Part shown: positions 33,401-45,700 of the stretch, in pieces | Position numbering within the stretch: the stretch's first letter is position 1 | How the letters are laid out: the number at the start of each line of letters is the position of its first letter | Source: Spirodela intermedia | Lineage: Eukaryota > Streptophyta > Magnoliopsida > Alismatales > Araceae | DNA: 64,000 nucleotides | Direction: 5' to 3' | Assembly (NCBI GenBank): GCA_902729315.2 | Contig: LR746272.1 | Span: 2,390,035 to 2,454,034, forward strand | Position numbers and translations under genes: made by a program | Notes under the pieces: generated by a model | What the model was told of the DNA's origin: nothing | What the model saw: the letters and a program-made list of their open reading frames with translations, nothing else | The model's database searches: none

Positions 33401-34749
33401 AGCCGCAACTATTGAAATTCCTATTCCACTAGCCACTGAAAATTCAACTCCTACTATAAACACTCCCACTCTACTTGTCACAAAAACTACCTCTCTATGG
33501 CTATAGATATTATCTCCCCTCTGAAATAGGAACCCAAGTCCTACGAATCAATGACTGACCTTCTTGACTTGTACCTAACACCTCTTGTAGAACTAAAGCA
33601 CCCACTAAATCACCTTGGCCCAAGAAGACATCCACTATAACTTCATGAAAAACAAGACTTGTAGAGGAAATTCATTTGAAAGCCTCTCATCTCAAATATC
33701 AACCAATTAAACGTTGATGAACCTAACAGCCTTCCTCTTCTCCATCTCATACATATCATTCTCTATTCTTCTCAACTAAGACTCACAAAGCCAAATTCCA
33801 ATATATATTTAAGGACAAAAAAAGTCATTTATTTCAAAATTATTAACTTGAACTTTTTTGTATCTCAGCATATAAATATGAAATAATTCTTCAATGCCCT
33901 TCAACTCACAACTTTTGTTTCTTCTCCAACTAAAAATTATCCAAATCTGGTCTGACTATTATACAACAATGCCACCAAATACCCTACTAACATTACCTAT
34001 GTCAAAGGAATCCTAATTGGTGCTACCCTCAAAGTTATAAATGTAGTCCTTGATTTACCCTCTGGACCTTCGCTCACTATTGACTGAATTATTTTAAATA
34101 TTTTTTTGTCAAAGTTGGTTGGCATGTAGAATGTACTAAGACATTTTATATTCCATTGTCCTACTGAGTCATGTATTTTCTCATCGGCCATGTCATATGG
34201 CACAAAAGTAATACATTTGATATGATATTTGATAAATTCATGCCAATCTTATATTACCTAGTTAATTGCATTAACTTTGACCTCGGTTCTATCTTCTTGG
34301 ATCAAATGAGGATAGTCCTCAAGTATGATCTCACTCTTCTCCTTGGTGTCATCACCACTTACATATTTCAATACTTCAATGTAGACATCTCTGCCAAATA
34401 ATCAATCAATAGTTATCCTCATGATCTCAATGATAAATTTACTATTCACCTAATAGATTATCTTTAAGTTGATGATTAGTGGCTCCATCATCTTTCTTTT
34501 CTACCTCAACATATTTCTCTCATGCTCTTACATTCCTTGACATCCTACCAATCATTGAAAAATTCAACAAGAGTATAGAACAAATAGAGTAGCAACTTAA
34601 GGCAATTGAAGAATGATTTCAAAATCAATTTCGAAGTTCAAATCAGTTTTCTCATGATCTCACATCAGACTAGAATATTTACATAGTTGATTGTTCTCTT
34701 AAACTTCTTTTATGTATCTATTTTTGATATTTACAAAAGGGGGAGAAAA
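30480..34749 (+). pseudogene. SIRE/Maximus-like Ty1/copia relic, left arm
   Basis: Badly decayed but readable in pieces. Integrase: NGAIEKKN (about 30630-30660), then a MACYVINRV-like stretch. Reverse transcriptase: KGYVQKKGIDYEKT (from about 31302), ARIILLVACANN-like, then SDESLCNEFSTLMKNEF (about 31545-31600). RNase H: DRKSTSGSCLFLG (about 32030), GSYKKRDIEPQFIKTSK and DIFTKPF (about 32370-32395). Integrase before RT marks Ty1/copia. After RNase H there is about 2.3 kb of weak frames, possibly the extra 3' gene region of SIRE-type elements. It ends in a polypurine tract AAAAGGGGGAGAAAA (34735-34749). Stops and frameshifts occur throughout. It is mirrored in the right arm at 55605-59840. Confidence 0.78.
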
Positions 34750-36480
34750 TAATGATAAAAGGTGTGAAAACTGGATGAGTGCATGGACTTAGAGGGAGCA
34801 CTTGTTTAGGGGGAGGATTATATATAACCAAATGATTATTATTTATTATCTAATTATATCATATGACTATTTTGAATGTTTGTTTATTTAATATTGGAAT
34901 GTTCACATACACACATATTGATAATGTGTGTATCTACTATAATCGTGTGAACCCTTGTGTCATCATAGTGGTACTTATTTATATGGATGCAAATTAAATG
35001 TGATGAACTGATTGATGAACTTAATTGATTTCTCATCTGTGTTGAATAGATTGTCATGTAAATAAATTTTATTGAATCAATATTTTAGGTGTCAAAAAGC
35101 AAGATGCCGTTGATTTTGATGCTACTAAGCAAAAATTTATTCACAAAATATTTACATCAAATTTATTGAACATTTGTTTAGTAATAAATTTATTTCATAA
35201 ATACATGTTACAAGTCTAATATCTTAGAGAAGCGTTCTAAAATATATTGATGATACTCAAATAATCTTATACCTAACAATGAATTCAAAGAGTTATATCC
35301 TTGAGATATGCTTATGTTAAATATAATGTAACATCATATAAATTGAACAGAAGTTCAGAAAAAAAAAGTGTCTGCATATGTGACTAAGTATTTAGAAAAT
35401 CATAAAAATACAAACTCACTTGCAAGATTTGAAATAATGATCTAAGTGGGGAAGTTGAAAGTCTCAACAAGAAAAACACTTGAGAGATCAAAGTATATGA
35501 AGTCAAGTGTAAGATTCAAACTCAAAACTTAAGCAACAAAAGGACGAAACTCACAATAGGCAAAATAGTTGAAAATTACAGAAAAACTAAGTCATTGGCA
35601 AGATTCAAAATTGAAACCCTAGCAACAACACACAAGAAAGTTGATTAGAGAGATATGAATAATATCAAAATTTCAATGTCTAAGATATCATTCAAATTAA
35701 AAACCTACTCAATTATAGAAATGAAGCACCCTTGTGAAAATGATCCTCAATAGATAATATGAATAATTTTAGTGAAATACATGGACAAAATGATATATCA
35801 AATAAATTTTTTTGGACTCAACCCTAAAAGCAAAAATGATCCTTTCAAGTGCTGCAGCTGTACGAACAATGAGTTTCAAAATCATAAATGAACAAAAATC
35901 AATGCCAGGCATTCTGGATAGTAACAAATCAACAAAATATGTAAGGATAACAAACAAGCTCAATGACCTTATTTGAGCTCGACCTCAGAAGCAAAGATAA
36001 CTATTGATGAATCACAAATTTTTAAACTAAGCTTCACACATAATTTATGAGAGAACAGTAAGCCTCCAAGTAATGATCAGAGGTCAATGCCACGCATTTT
36101 AGATAGTCTCATGTAAGTAAAATAAGTGGAGAAAATAATAAAGTCAACAATCTTATTTGAGCTCAACCTTGAAAGAAAAATATATTTTTTAATATATTAT
36201 CAATCTTTAAATAAAATATCAAGGACAACTAACATGTGAATAGCAAACTTTGAACTAAAGAAAAAAAATACAATGGTGAATTTTGAGATGGAATAATATA
36301 CTTGATGTGGAGTCCTCAAAAGTGAATGTAGGTCAATGGAGTTCACCAAACCACTCTAAAATCTAGTATGAACTATTTTTTATTTGCTTGCTTCTTTATA
36401 TTACTATAAAGATGTAAATGAGATATTCTTTAAAAAATTAAAAGATGATTCATCCCCCTCCTCTTGAATTATTCAGTCAT
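34750..36480 (+). repeat. Probable 3' LTR of the copia relic, left arm
   Basis: The AT-rich sequence after the polypurine tract ends in a TTCATCCCCCTCCTCTTGAA stretch (about 36450-36469), a pattern I associate with the end of SIRE-type LTRs. Inside it, a degenerate unit of about 160-185 bp repeats roughly three times (landmarks GACTCAACCCTAAAAGCAAA near 35814, GAGCTCGACCTCAGAAGCAA near 35975, GAGCTCAACCTTGAAAG near 36159). The exact LTR ends are not resolved. Confidence 0.5.
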
Positions 36481-36538
36481 TTATGGATTGACATAAGAGA
36501 CTATTCTCATAGAGGGCATTGGGTTTCATTTACACACC

Positions 36539-38452
36539 TAATGGCGAGTGGGACCTGTCTCCATCAGCTTAGGAGACACCGGCAGTCCGAGTTCAGCCTG
36601 ATCGACATGCGAAGACGAAGGAGCCTGGCTTTTGCTATACAGCCTATCCCTTCAGGAGAACGACATTCCACCTCCGTGACGACGACAAGCTCGAGCTCAC
36701 CCTTATCTTTCTTTGTATTTTCATGTTGACTTGTTGGGCCTCGCGTTTGTGTGTTAGCGGGCCCAATTCTATGTGTGTGTTGTTGTTTGTGTCTCCCTTT
36801 CTTTAAGATTTTATTAGGTCTCTCTTTTGAGGCCAAATTAAAATCCTAAGGGGGGGGACCTATGTGTCTTTCCTTTTGGGCCTCTTTTGGGGCTTATTTG
36901 GGTCTTCATTTGAGGCCCACTTAAGCACTGTAAGAGGGCCCTCCTCTTTCTCCTTTTAGGGGAGCTTATTGGGTCTCTCTTTTAGAGGCCCAATAAGCCC
37001 CTTTTGTAGCCTTTTTGTGGCTTGAGGGCCTCAAGTGGGCCCCCCTCCCCTTAGCCCACTTGTGGGCCCTATATAGGGGGAGGTAGGACCCCCCCTCAAC
37101 AAGAAGCACCGAATTTTGTGAGAGATTATCGTTTGTGAGTTACCTTCTTCGTGACCTAGGATAGGGAGGGAAGGAGGGAGTGGAAGGCCGTCGATACCCT
37201 TTAAGGACTTTGTTCATCGTGACGCTGCTGCCTGAGAAGTCCCGCCGCCGCCTAAGACCAACTGCCACTGCTGAACATCTTTATTGCCGCCTGTGAGATC
37301 GCTGCCGTCACCGGACGAAACGGTCACGGTTGCCGCTGCAACCGCCGCGGCCTCTACTGGAACCCCATCACACCGTCGTGACGAAAGGGGCTTACTTCGC
37401 CTCCCTACGAGCCGTCGCCAAGCACTCCACCGGAGTCTATTGACTCCTAGTTCAACTGCCCCCTCTTCCTTCGGAACTCCACCATAAACTCGCCAGAGCT
37501 GCCATCCGCCGCTCCGCCTAGTCGCTGGCCGTTCGCCGATGAACGCCTTCCTGCTGCTGATGTCGGGAGAGACCTTGCTGCTGTGCCGATGAGCCAGATC
37601 CAGTCCAAGCTTTGCACAAGCCCTTGCTAGAGTTTCCGACGATCCGCCGCCGTCGCGCTGTTTCCGGTGCCGCCTAGACTAGGAGGGCTCAACCCTCCCT
37701 GGTATCGTCGGCCAAGATCGTCTCCTTCCTCTGCTCCGCTTCCCGGTGCCACCAGAGAAGGCCAATCCTTCCAACAACGGTTGGGCTTCTGCCTAACTGC
37801 CGACGCTCGGCATTCCCGCCAAAATGCCACCACCGTGCGCGCCCCACGCACTGGCTCCTACGGCCCGCACGACCTGGCACTGCCACCAGCGTGCCCTAAG
37901 GCACGCCGCACGGCTTGCCGCGTGCACCTGCTAGGGTGCCCTTCAGCCCACCAGCGGGCCCACGCCCACGCCGACCACGCCACACCTTACGACGACGACT
38001 ACTGTGACTCTCGACCAGGACCGACCATCGATGCTGAGCATTGCTCTTCACCAGACGTCTCTACTTACGTCGAGTCTCCACTCCGTCATGACCCACCGGG
38101 CTATGCAACCCTGAAGGTTAGCTCTGTACCCCCTTCTTACTTAAGTTTAATTATCTTTTGAAAGGTTTTCTCGGCTCATTTCCACCGCCATCTAGAGAAC
38201 GTAGACAGGATAGGACGGGTTATAGGATCGTGACTTCTCACGCTGCGTCAGACTCATCACCGTTCGTGATCTGCAGCCCTAGGCTACTTCACGACGACTG
38301 TTCCGCCATCTGTCCAGATATGGACCAAGAGGGTCTCACACTTACCATCGTCAAGTGTTTCCCTGAGTTGTCTTGGGTTGATAGTGCATATTGGTACGCC
38401 TACCTGTACTTAGGTTAGGTGGTCTGACCTAGAGTCTAGGGTCCATACATTC
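36539..38452 (+). repeat. Chromovirus LTR truncated by a second chromovirus (outer LTR)
   Basis: A forward chromovirus LTR starting TAATGGCGAGTGGGACC (family TGATGG) next to the end of the left arm. It runs to ATACATTC at 38452, about 90 bp short of the normal end. The next LTR starts at once with TGATGGCG. The missing tail, preceded by the same CATTC, is found on - at 50131-50045. So another chromovirus inserted here with TSD CATTC. Confidence 0.85.
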
Positions 38453-39540
38453 TGATGGCGAGCGGGACCCATCTCCATCAGCTCTGGAGACACCAGTAGT
38501 CCGAGTTCAGCCCGATCGACGTGCAATGATGAAGGAGCCTAGCTTTCGCTACACAGCCTAGCCCTTCGGGACGACGACATTCCACCTCCACAACAACGAC
38601 GAGCTGGAGCTCACCCTTATCTTTCTTTGTATTTTCACGTTGACTTGTTGGGCCTCGCGTTTGTGTGTTAGCGAGCCCAATTCTATGTGTGTGTGTTGTT
38701 GTTTGTGTCTCCCTTTCTTTAGGATTTTATTAGGTCTCTCTTTTGAGGCCCAATTAAAACCCTAAGGGGGGGACCTATGTGTCTTTCCTTTTGGGCCTCT
38801 TTTGGGGCTTATTTGGGTCTTCATTTGAGGCCCACTTAAGCTTATTGGGTCTCTCTTTTAGAGGCCCAATAAGCCCCTTTTGTAGCCTTTTGTGGCTTAT
38901 GGGCTTGAGGACCTCAAGTGGGCCCACCTCCCCTTAGCCCACTTGTGGGCCCTATATAATGGGAGGTAGGGACCCCCCTCAAGGAGTGCCAAATTTTGTG
39001 AGAGATTATCGTTTTGTGAGTACCTTCTTCGTGACCTAGGATAGGGATGGAAGGAGGGAGAGGAAGGCCGTCGATACCCCCTCTGAGGGCTTCGTTCGTC
39101 GTGACGCTGCTGCCTGAGAAGTCCTGCTGCTGCCTGAGACCACTGCCGCCGCTAGACATCTCATTGCCACCCCGGAGATCACCACCGTCACCAGACGAAA
39201 CGGACGCAGTTGCCGCTGCGACCGCCGCCGCCTCTATTGGAACCCTGTCACGCCGTTGTGATGAAAGGGGCTTGCTTCGCCTCCTTACGAGCCGTCGCCG
39301 AGCACTCCACCAGAGTCTCTTGACTCCTGGTTCGACTGACACCTCTTCCTCTGGAACTCCACCATAAACTTGCCAGAGCCACCATCCGCCGCTCCGCCCA
39401 ATTGCTGGCCGTTCACCGACGAACGCCTACCTGCCGCTGACATTAAGAGAGACCCCGCTGCTGTGCCGACAAGCTAGATCCAGCCCAAGCTCCTCACAGG
39501 CCCCGCCAGAGTTTCCCGACAATCCGCTGCCATCGCGTCG
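38453..39540 (+). repeat. 5' half of chromovirus LTR (element 2, inner)
   Basis: Starts TGATGGCGAGCGGGACCC and follows the LTR of 18885-20884 to CATCGCGTCG at 39540, where the Athila element begins. The rest of this LTR is on - at 1340-361. A roughly 60-bp stretch containing AAGCACTGTAAGAGGGCCCTC in the other copies is missing near 38838. It contains the promoter motifs and a TATATAA box near 38953. Confidence 0.85.
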
Positions 39541-41127
39541 TGACGTGACTCAGTCATTGTATATTAAATCATGCAAATCTAAAATTTATAAAACTAGAAA
39601 ATACGAATTTCCAGATATTTAGAAGTATTTCTGAATAAATATATCAATTATAATTCAATAAAACTTTCAAAAATAGCGGTAATTTTCCAGGTCGATCACA
39701 AGGATGTAATATAATGTCTGGTAATTATTCAGAATTTTTCTCAATGAATACGATTTTCTATGAATTTTATACTAGGAAATGAAAAGGGCATATATTTAAA
39801 ATTCACGAAAAAAAAGGAAATAAGGGTGCGGACGTCAAGATGACATCAGCGCCCGGCGAACGCGAATCGGGCGGAAACAGAGTTCCACCCGACGATTCTT
39901 ACGTAAGTGATTACAGACGATTTAATTAATCAAATTAAGATCTGTAAGAGCCGGAAGAATCGTAATTGAACGAAGTATATTTTGGTAAATTAAAATCACA
40001 CAAAGTATCACTAAATGAAGCGTAAATTAAAGTGAAAGCAGGAAAACAGAGTTCCGGCGTCGCGATGGCGATGCGTCGGCGATGCACCGGAATTCTGAGC
40101 GTTCGGGAGGATCGTTCTGCAGTGTCCACGGCCTCGAAGGCTCTCCTTAGACAAAGACGACGTGGGCAATCTCTAGATCTTCTCGCGAAATCTAGAGATC
40201 ACTGAAATGGGTCGTCGAGTCACCCGACGGAGAGGAGCTGGATGGAGGTGGGGCGCGTGTCAGGGAGCTTCATCCTTAGGTCCGCGCAGCAAGAGGAGGC
40301 TCTTCGTCGCATCTGGTACGCTCTCAGGAGGTGGCGACTCGTCTCCCGGCGGATCGTCCTCTTCCCGACGACGGCTTGTTCGTCGATCAATCGGAGATGA
40401 TTTACTCGATGGATTCGCGATCCTTTTATCGCGAATCGTTCAGCAATTTTAGTAGCAATGCTCCGCGAATCGCGTTGACGAGATTTTCGCTAATGATCCA
40501 GCGATTCTCGTTGCTTAATCCTTCACCAGCGATCTACAGGAAAGTCGCGATAATTAGATAAAATTATATGAATTTTGACTCTGGGAGGATTCGAACCCAC
40601 GCCGGTTGTCCGCCCCTTCTGAGGAAGGTGTGACGCGGGTTTAGTGCCACATCGGTTGCGCACCGATTTTTTGGGCGAATATATAGTAATGTTAGCTTTC
40701 TAAGCAAAGTTCCTTCTCTCGCGTGTACGACCACTCATTGCCCCACAGCCGGCTGGCCACTGGTGACGTGGAAGGGGAGTGGCGCACACGTGCCCCTATC
40801 GGTCCAAGCCACTCGAGCCCCTGCTCGCGGCTGCTCGCGGCTACTCCCCAACTGAGCTTCCGACCCGCTTGCGGGCCCAGCTAGCCGGCGGGCGGGTCCC
40901 CCCCTCATTTTGTCTTATTTTTATTTCTTTTTCTTCATTTATCTCAAAAGCAAGACTGTAAAAATCATATAAATTCATGTAAAATTACATAATTACCTAA
41001 AAATTCACATTAATCAATTGAAAACCACTTTTCACACTTTAACACAAATATAAGTCTATTTATCATGAGTTAAGGCTAAAACTATATTATTTACTAATTA
41101 TTAACTCATGATAATGAAGACTTATCA
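39541..41127 (-). repeat. 3' LTR of Athila copy 2, with 65-bp deletion
   Basis: A 1587-bp LTR. Compared with 12446-14075 it lacks about 65 bp near 40220 (equivalent to about 13130-13194), a loss flanked by short GTC/ATC-type similarity. It otherwise resembles 48221-49870 and 1341-2978 (subfamily with CTGAATAAATAT and AAACTTTCAAAAATAGC). Confidence 0.9.
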
Positions 41128-42720
41128 CACCCCCTAAGTTAAATCATTGCTAGTCCCTTAGCAATGGAATTACGAAAATAAAAATTTAAAAATCTCAAAC
41201 ATCATATTTCAATACAGAAAGAAAAAAAATACAATTAGAAATGATGCACCTTTAGATACTTTGGATTCTTATATCAAGTATTTAAGAATGATGTCAAGCA
41301 CTTAAATGTTTAAACACTCCTTGGAATAACAATCTAAACTTCACTTCTTCTATTCACATCTTTATCACTTCTTCACTCATAGATGTATTTACAAGATGTT
41401 CCAATTATCAATACTCATCCAAGAATAATATTGATCCTACATTTCCCTTTTTTTATGGCTTGATTTTTGAAGTTTGCACTATATTTCTTCTTTCTTTATA
41501 TATAGCGGATAAGTAGCTTTTCCTGTAGATAAATTTCGACAATAAGAATGATGTCTCACACCCTCCATGTGTACTCTTCATTTTCAAGGCTTTCACTTTA
41601 TCCACTTATTTTGCAGCAAGTGTTTTTCTATACACGATTTTCGACAATGAGAATGATCTCTCACATCCTCCATGTGTACTCTTCGTTTCTAGATTTTTCA
41701 CATTGCTCTCTCTTTTTTTTTTCGAAATAAGTGATTTCTCCTCACAAGTCCTATAGATCAGGGTGCAAAAATCTCCATTAAACTCAAATGATCAATCAAA
41801 TTTTCACATCAAGTAAATATTATCCATCAAGATCATGAAGTGAAAATCTGTAAAATCAAATCCATGTTATCTATCATGTATCCAAGGAGTATTCCAACAT
41901 TTCATGCTACTAGATCATTCTTTTGACTCAATAATAATCTTCCTAGTATCTTTTGGTATTAATCAATCTAATTGATTTAATTTTTCATGCATGTAATATG
42001 ATGTAAGAAATTTGTAAATTAGATAGTTCTGACAGTTCTGTTTTTTGTTTTCAGTTCTATTTTAGCAGCAATAAATTTGTCAAAAATAAATCAAAACTAT
42101 CTTCTTTATAGCTGTAATTTCGAATTTCAATAATATATGTCTAGGGGATTGAAATGTGAGAAAAGGGTCTCTATAATTTCAAATTTTGGGTTGGTTTTTC
42201 GTCTGCTGTTTTTGATAGTCTGTTGTTCCTGACGGAAAACCAAAAAATAGATGTTACAGTTTTTCCAAATTTTATTTATTTATTTATTTTTTTAGTTGTT
42301 GTTCTAAGTTGAATAAAATGCAAACACATGTTCTTAATCATCCTACAGCATAAATTAATAATGAATACTTCACCCCCCAACTTAAAAATGACATTTGTCT
42401 TCAATGACACAGAAAAATCGAAACAGAATATGCAGAAAATATAATTTTCAAGTGAAGCATGCATATATGCAAAGTTTAGCATTAAAAATGTTGTCATAAA
42501 TGATAAAGCTCCGAAAGACATCACCTCAACCTCGTTTTTAATTTTCTACTTCGTCTTACATGCCTCCTCCTGCACTTTTTCGAAAAAACAAATACAGAAA
42601 TAAGTACTGCGAAATTCTAAGAAAAACAGAGCTTAAAAAAATCAAACAAAATGAAATAAAAACCATGGGTTGCCTCCCATGCAGCGCTGAATTTAATGTC
42701 TCCTGCTGGACTCCTTGATC
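41128..42720 (-). other. Noncoding 3' region of Athila copy 2
   Basis: Counterpart of 5344-6951. No env frame. A polypurine tract lies next to the LTR (from 41128) and a second tract (on -, TTGGGGGGTGAAG) near 42371-42383. Repeats containing CACACCCTCCATGTGTACTC lie near 41568 and CACATCCTCCATGTGTACTC near 41662. Confidence 0.72.
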
Positions 42721-45700
42721 TTACTCTTGAATTTCTTTTAATAATAAAATTTCTTTTTCTGCAAGGCGTTCATGTTCTATGTAATGTTTAAGCCGCTGTC
42801 CATTTACCTTAAAGTTATGATCACTTTTAGGATCTTTAATCATTACAGCCCCATGATCATATGTCTCTTCCACCACATAAGGCCCTTTCCATTTAGATTT
42901 TAATTTTCCTGGGAATAATTTCAGCCTAGAATCATATAACCACACATTTTGTCCAACATCTAATTTTTTTCTGCTAATGTATTTATCATGAAAAGTTTTA
43001 GTTTTTTCTTTATATATTCTATGATTTTCATAAGCTTCATTCCTCAACTCCTCTAGTTCATGTAGCTGAAAAATTCTATGCCCACCAGCTGATTTTTCAT
43101 CCATACATAAATTTTTTATAGCCCATAATGCTTTATGCTCTATTTCCACAAGAAGATGACATGGCTTTCCAAAAATGAGACGAAATGAGGACATACCTAT
43201 GAGATTTTTATAAGCTGTTCTATAAGCCCATAATGCATCTTGTAATTTCGTGGGCCAATCTTTCCTATCTGGTCTAACTATTTTTCTCAAAATTCTCTGA
43301 ATTTCCCTATTTGCTACTTCAGCTTGCCCATTTGTTTGGGGATGATATGAAGTGGCTACTCTATGGTGTACTTCATTCTTTTTCAACAGTTCCCTGAAAT
43401 GTTTATTTGTAAAATGTGTTCCTCCATCACTAATAATCACTCTAGGACATCCAAATCTCGAAAAAATATTTTTCTGTATAAATTTCATCACGATTTTATG
43501 ATCATTAGTTCTAGTAGGAATAGCTTCCACCCACTTCGACACGTAATCAACAACAAGCAAAATATATTCATATTTTTCAGCTGATGGGAAGGGACCCATG
43601 AAATCTATTCCCCATACATCAAAAATTTCAACTACTAACATGTTACTCATGGGCATTTCATCTTTTTTACTCATGTTACCTATAGATTGGCATGAAATAC
43701 ATGTTCTACTAAATTCTATAGAATCTCTAATGATTGTAGGCCAATAAAAACCACACTGAAAATTTTTTGCAGCTGTTTTTCGTTCAGAGAAATGTCCTCC
43801 ACAATTAGATGAATGGCACATGTTAATAATGCTATGGTATTCTTCTTCAGGAACACATCTCCTTAAAATTTGATCATTGCCCAAGTAATATAAATCAGGA
43901 TCATGCCAAAAATAATTTCTAATCTTAGAAAAGAAATGATGCTTTCTATTCTTATCCCACTATTCTGGAGTTTTTCTAGAAACCAGAAAATTAACAATAT
44001 GTGCATACCATGGTGATGGTTGATGTTGAGCTGCCATCAATTGTTCATCTGGAAATGCATCTTGTAAAGGTGCTGCATTTATTCCTGTATCACTTAATCT
44101 AGAAAGATGGTCAGCAACAGCATTCTCGAAACCTTTTTTATCTTTTATTTCTAAGTCAAATTCTTGCAATAATAAAATCCATCTTAATAAACGTGGCTTT
44201 GCATCTTTCTTATTTAATAGATATTTTAATGCTGCATGATCAGTATAAATAATAATTTTAGCTCCCAAAATATATGATCTAAACCTTTCTAACGAAAATA
44301 CTACAGCTAACAACTCTTTTTCAGTCGCGGTATAATTTAATTGAGCATCGGATATAGTTTTACTAGTATATGAAATTACTATGGGTTTTGACTCTTTTGT
44401 TTGTCCTAGAACGGCCTCCACTACATAATTCGATGCATCACACATTATTTCAAAGGGAAGGGACCAATCAGGAGCTTGTAAAATGGGTGCCTCAATAAGT
44501 AATCTTTTTATTTCGGAAAAAGACTCAAAACATTTCTCATCAAAATTAAAAGGCACATCTTTAGATAATAGCATGGTGAGAGGTTTAGAAATTTTTGAAA
44601 AATCTTGAATAAATTTTCTGTAATAACCTGCATGACCAAAGAAAGATCTAATATGTTTTACTGAATTTGGAGGTTTCATTTTAGATATAATATCAATTTT
44701 TTCTCTATCCACCTCTAAACCCCTTTTACTCACAATATGACCCAACACAACTCCCTCTTTAAACATAAAATGTGATTTCTCCCAACTCAAAAATAATTTT
44801 TTCTCTATGCATTTCTCAAGTACATGCTGTAAATGATTTAAGCATTCATCAAATGATTCACCAAAAACAGAAAAATCGTCCATAAAAATTTCCATGCATT
44901 TTCCAATCATATCAGAAAAAATAGACAGCATACATCTTTGAAATGTGGCTGGAGCATTACACAGACCAAAAGGCATGCATTTAAAAGCAAAAGTACCAAA
45001 TGGACAAGTGAAAGTTGTTTTTTCTTGATCTAAAGGGTTTATATAAATTTGATTATAACCAGAGTATCCATCTAGAAAACAAAAAAAGTTTTTTCCAACT
45101 AATTTTTCTAGAATTTGATCAGTAAATGGTAGGGGAAAATGATCTTTTCTAGTAACTGAATTTAATTTTCTATAATCAATGCAAACCCTCCAACCGGTAG
45201 TTAATCTTGTTTGTATTTCATCCCCATTTTCATTTTTTATAACCGTGATCCCTGATTTTTTTGGCACTACTTGTGTAGGACTAACCCATTTGCTATCTGA
45301 AATAGGATAAATAATATCAGCAGCCAGCCACTTTAAAATTTCTTTTTTTACAATTTCCATCATGTTAGGATTTAATCTTTGTTGTGGTTCCCTGCTAGTT
45401 CTGGCCCCCTCCTCTAGATATATACTATGCATGCATACACTCATATCAATGCCCCTTAGATCGTCCATTTTCCAGCCCATAGCCTTCTTATTTTTTCGAA
45501 GTACATCTAATAATTCTTCTTCATGTTCATCACTCAAATCAGCTGTAATAATAACAGGAAATGAATTATTTTCCTCCAAAAACATATATTTTAAACTAGA
45601 GGGAAGAGGTTTCAACTCTAAATTCAGATGATCTTCCTCTTTCTTTTCTTCCAAATTTATATTCTCTATTTCCTCTAATTCTTTCAGCACACAGTCATCA

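Larger units (their letters stand above)
26320..36538 (+). repeat. Left arm of a large inverted duplication
   Basis: Matches 53821-64000 in reverse complement over its whole length, in the same order: BIOF exons, downstream DNA, copia relic, flank of the chromovirus LTR. In the gene the coordinates sum to 90320; further out the sum drifts to 90327 and then about 90355 through small indels. Scattered single-base differences are seen (for example the run of C near 27790). The match continues left of 26320 only if the partner extends past the window end. Confidence 0.95.

Noticed and set aside
33997-34401. A host gene in the small frames at 33997-34401 (and mirror 55953-56183)
   Set aside because: They lie between copia RNase H and the polypurine tract, are short and interrupted, and resemble at most the extra 3' region of SIRE-type elements.
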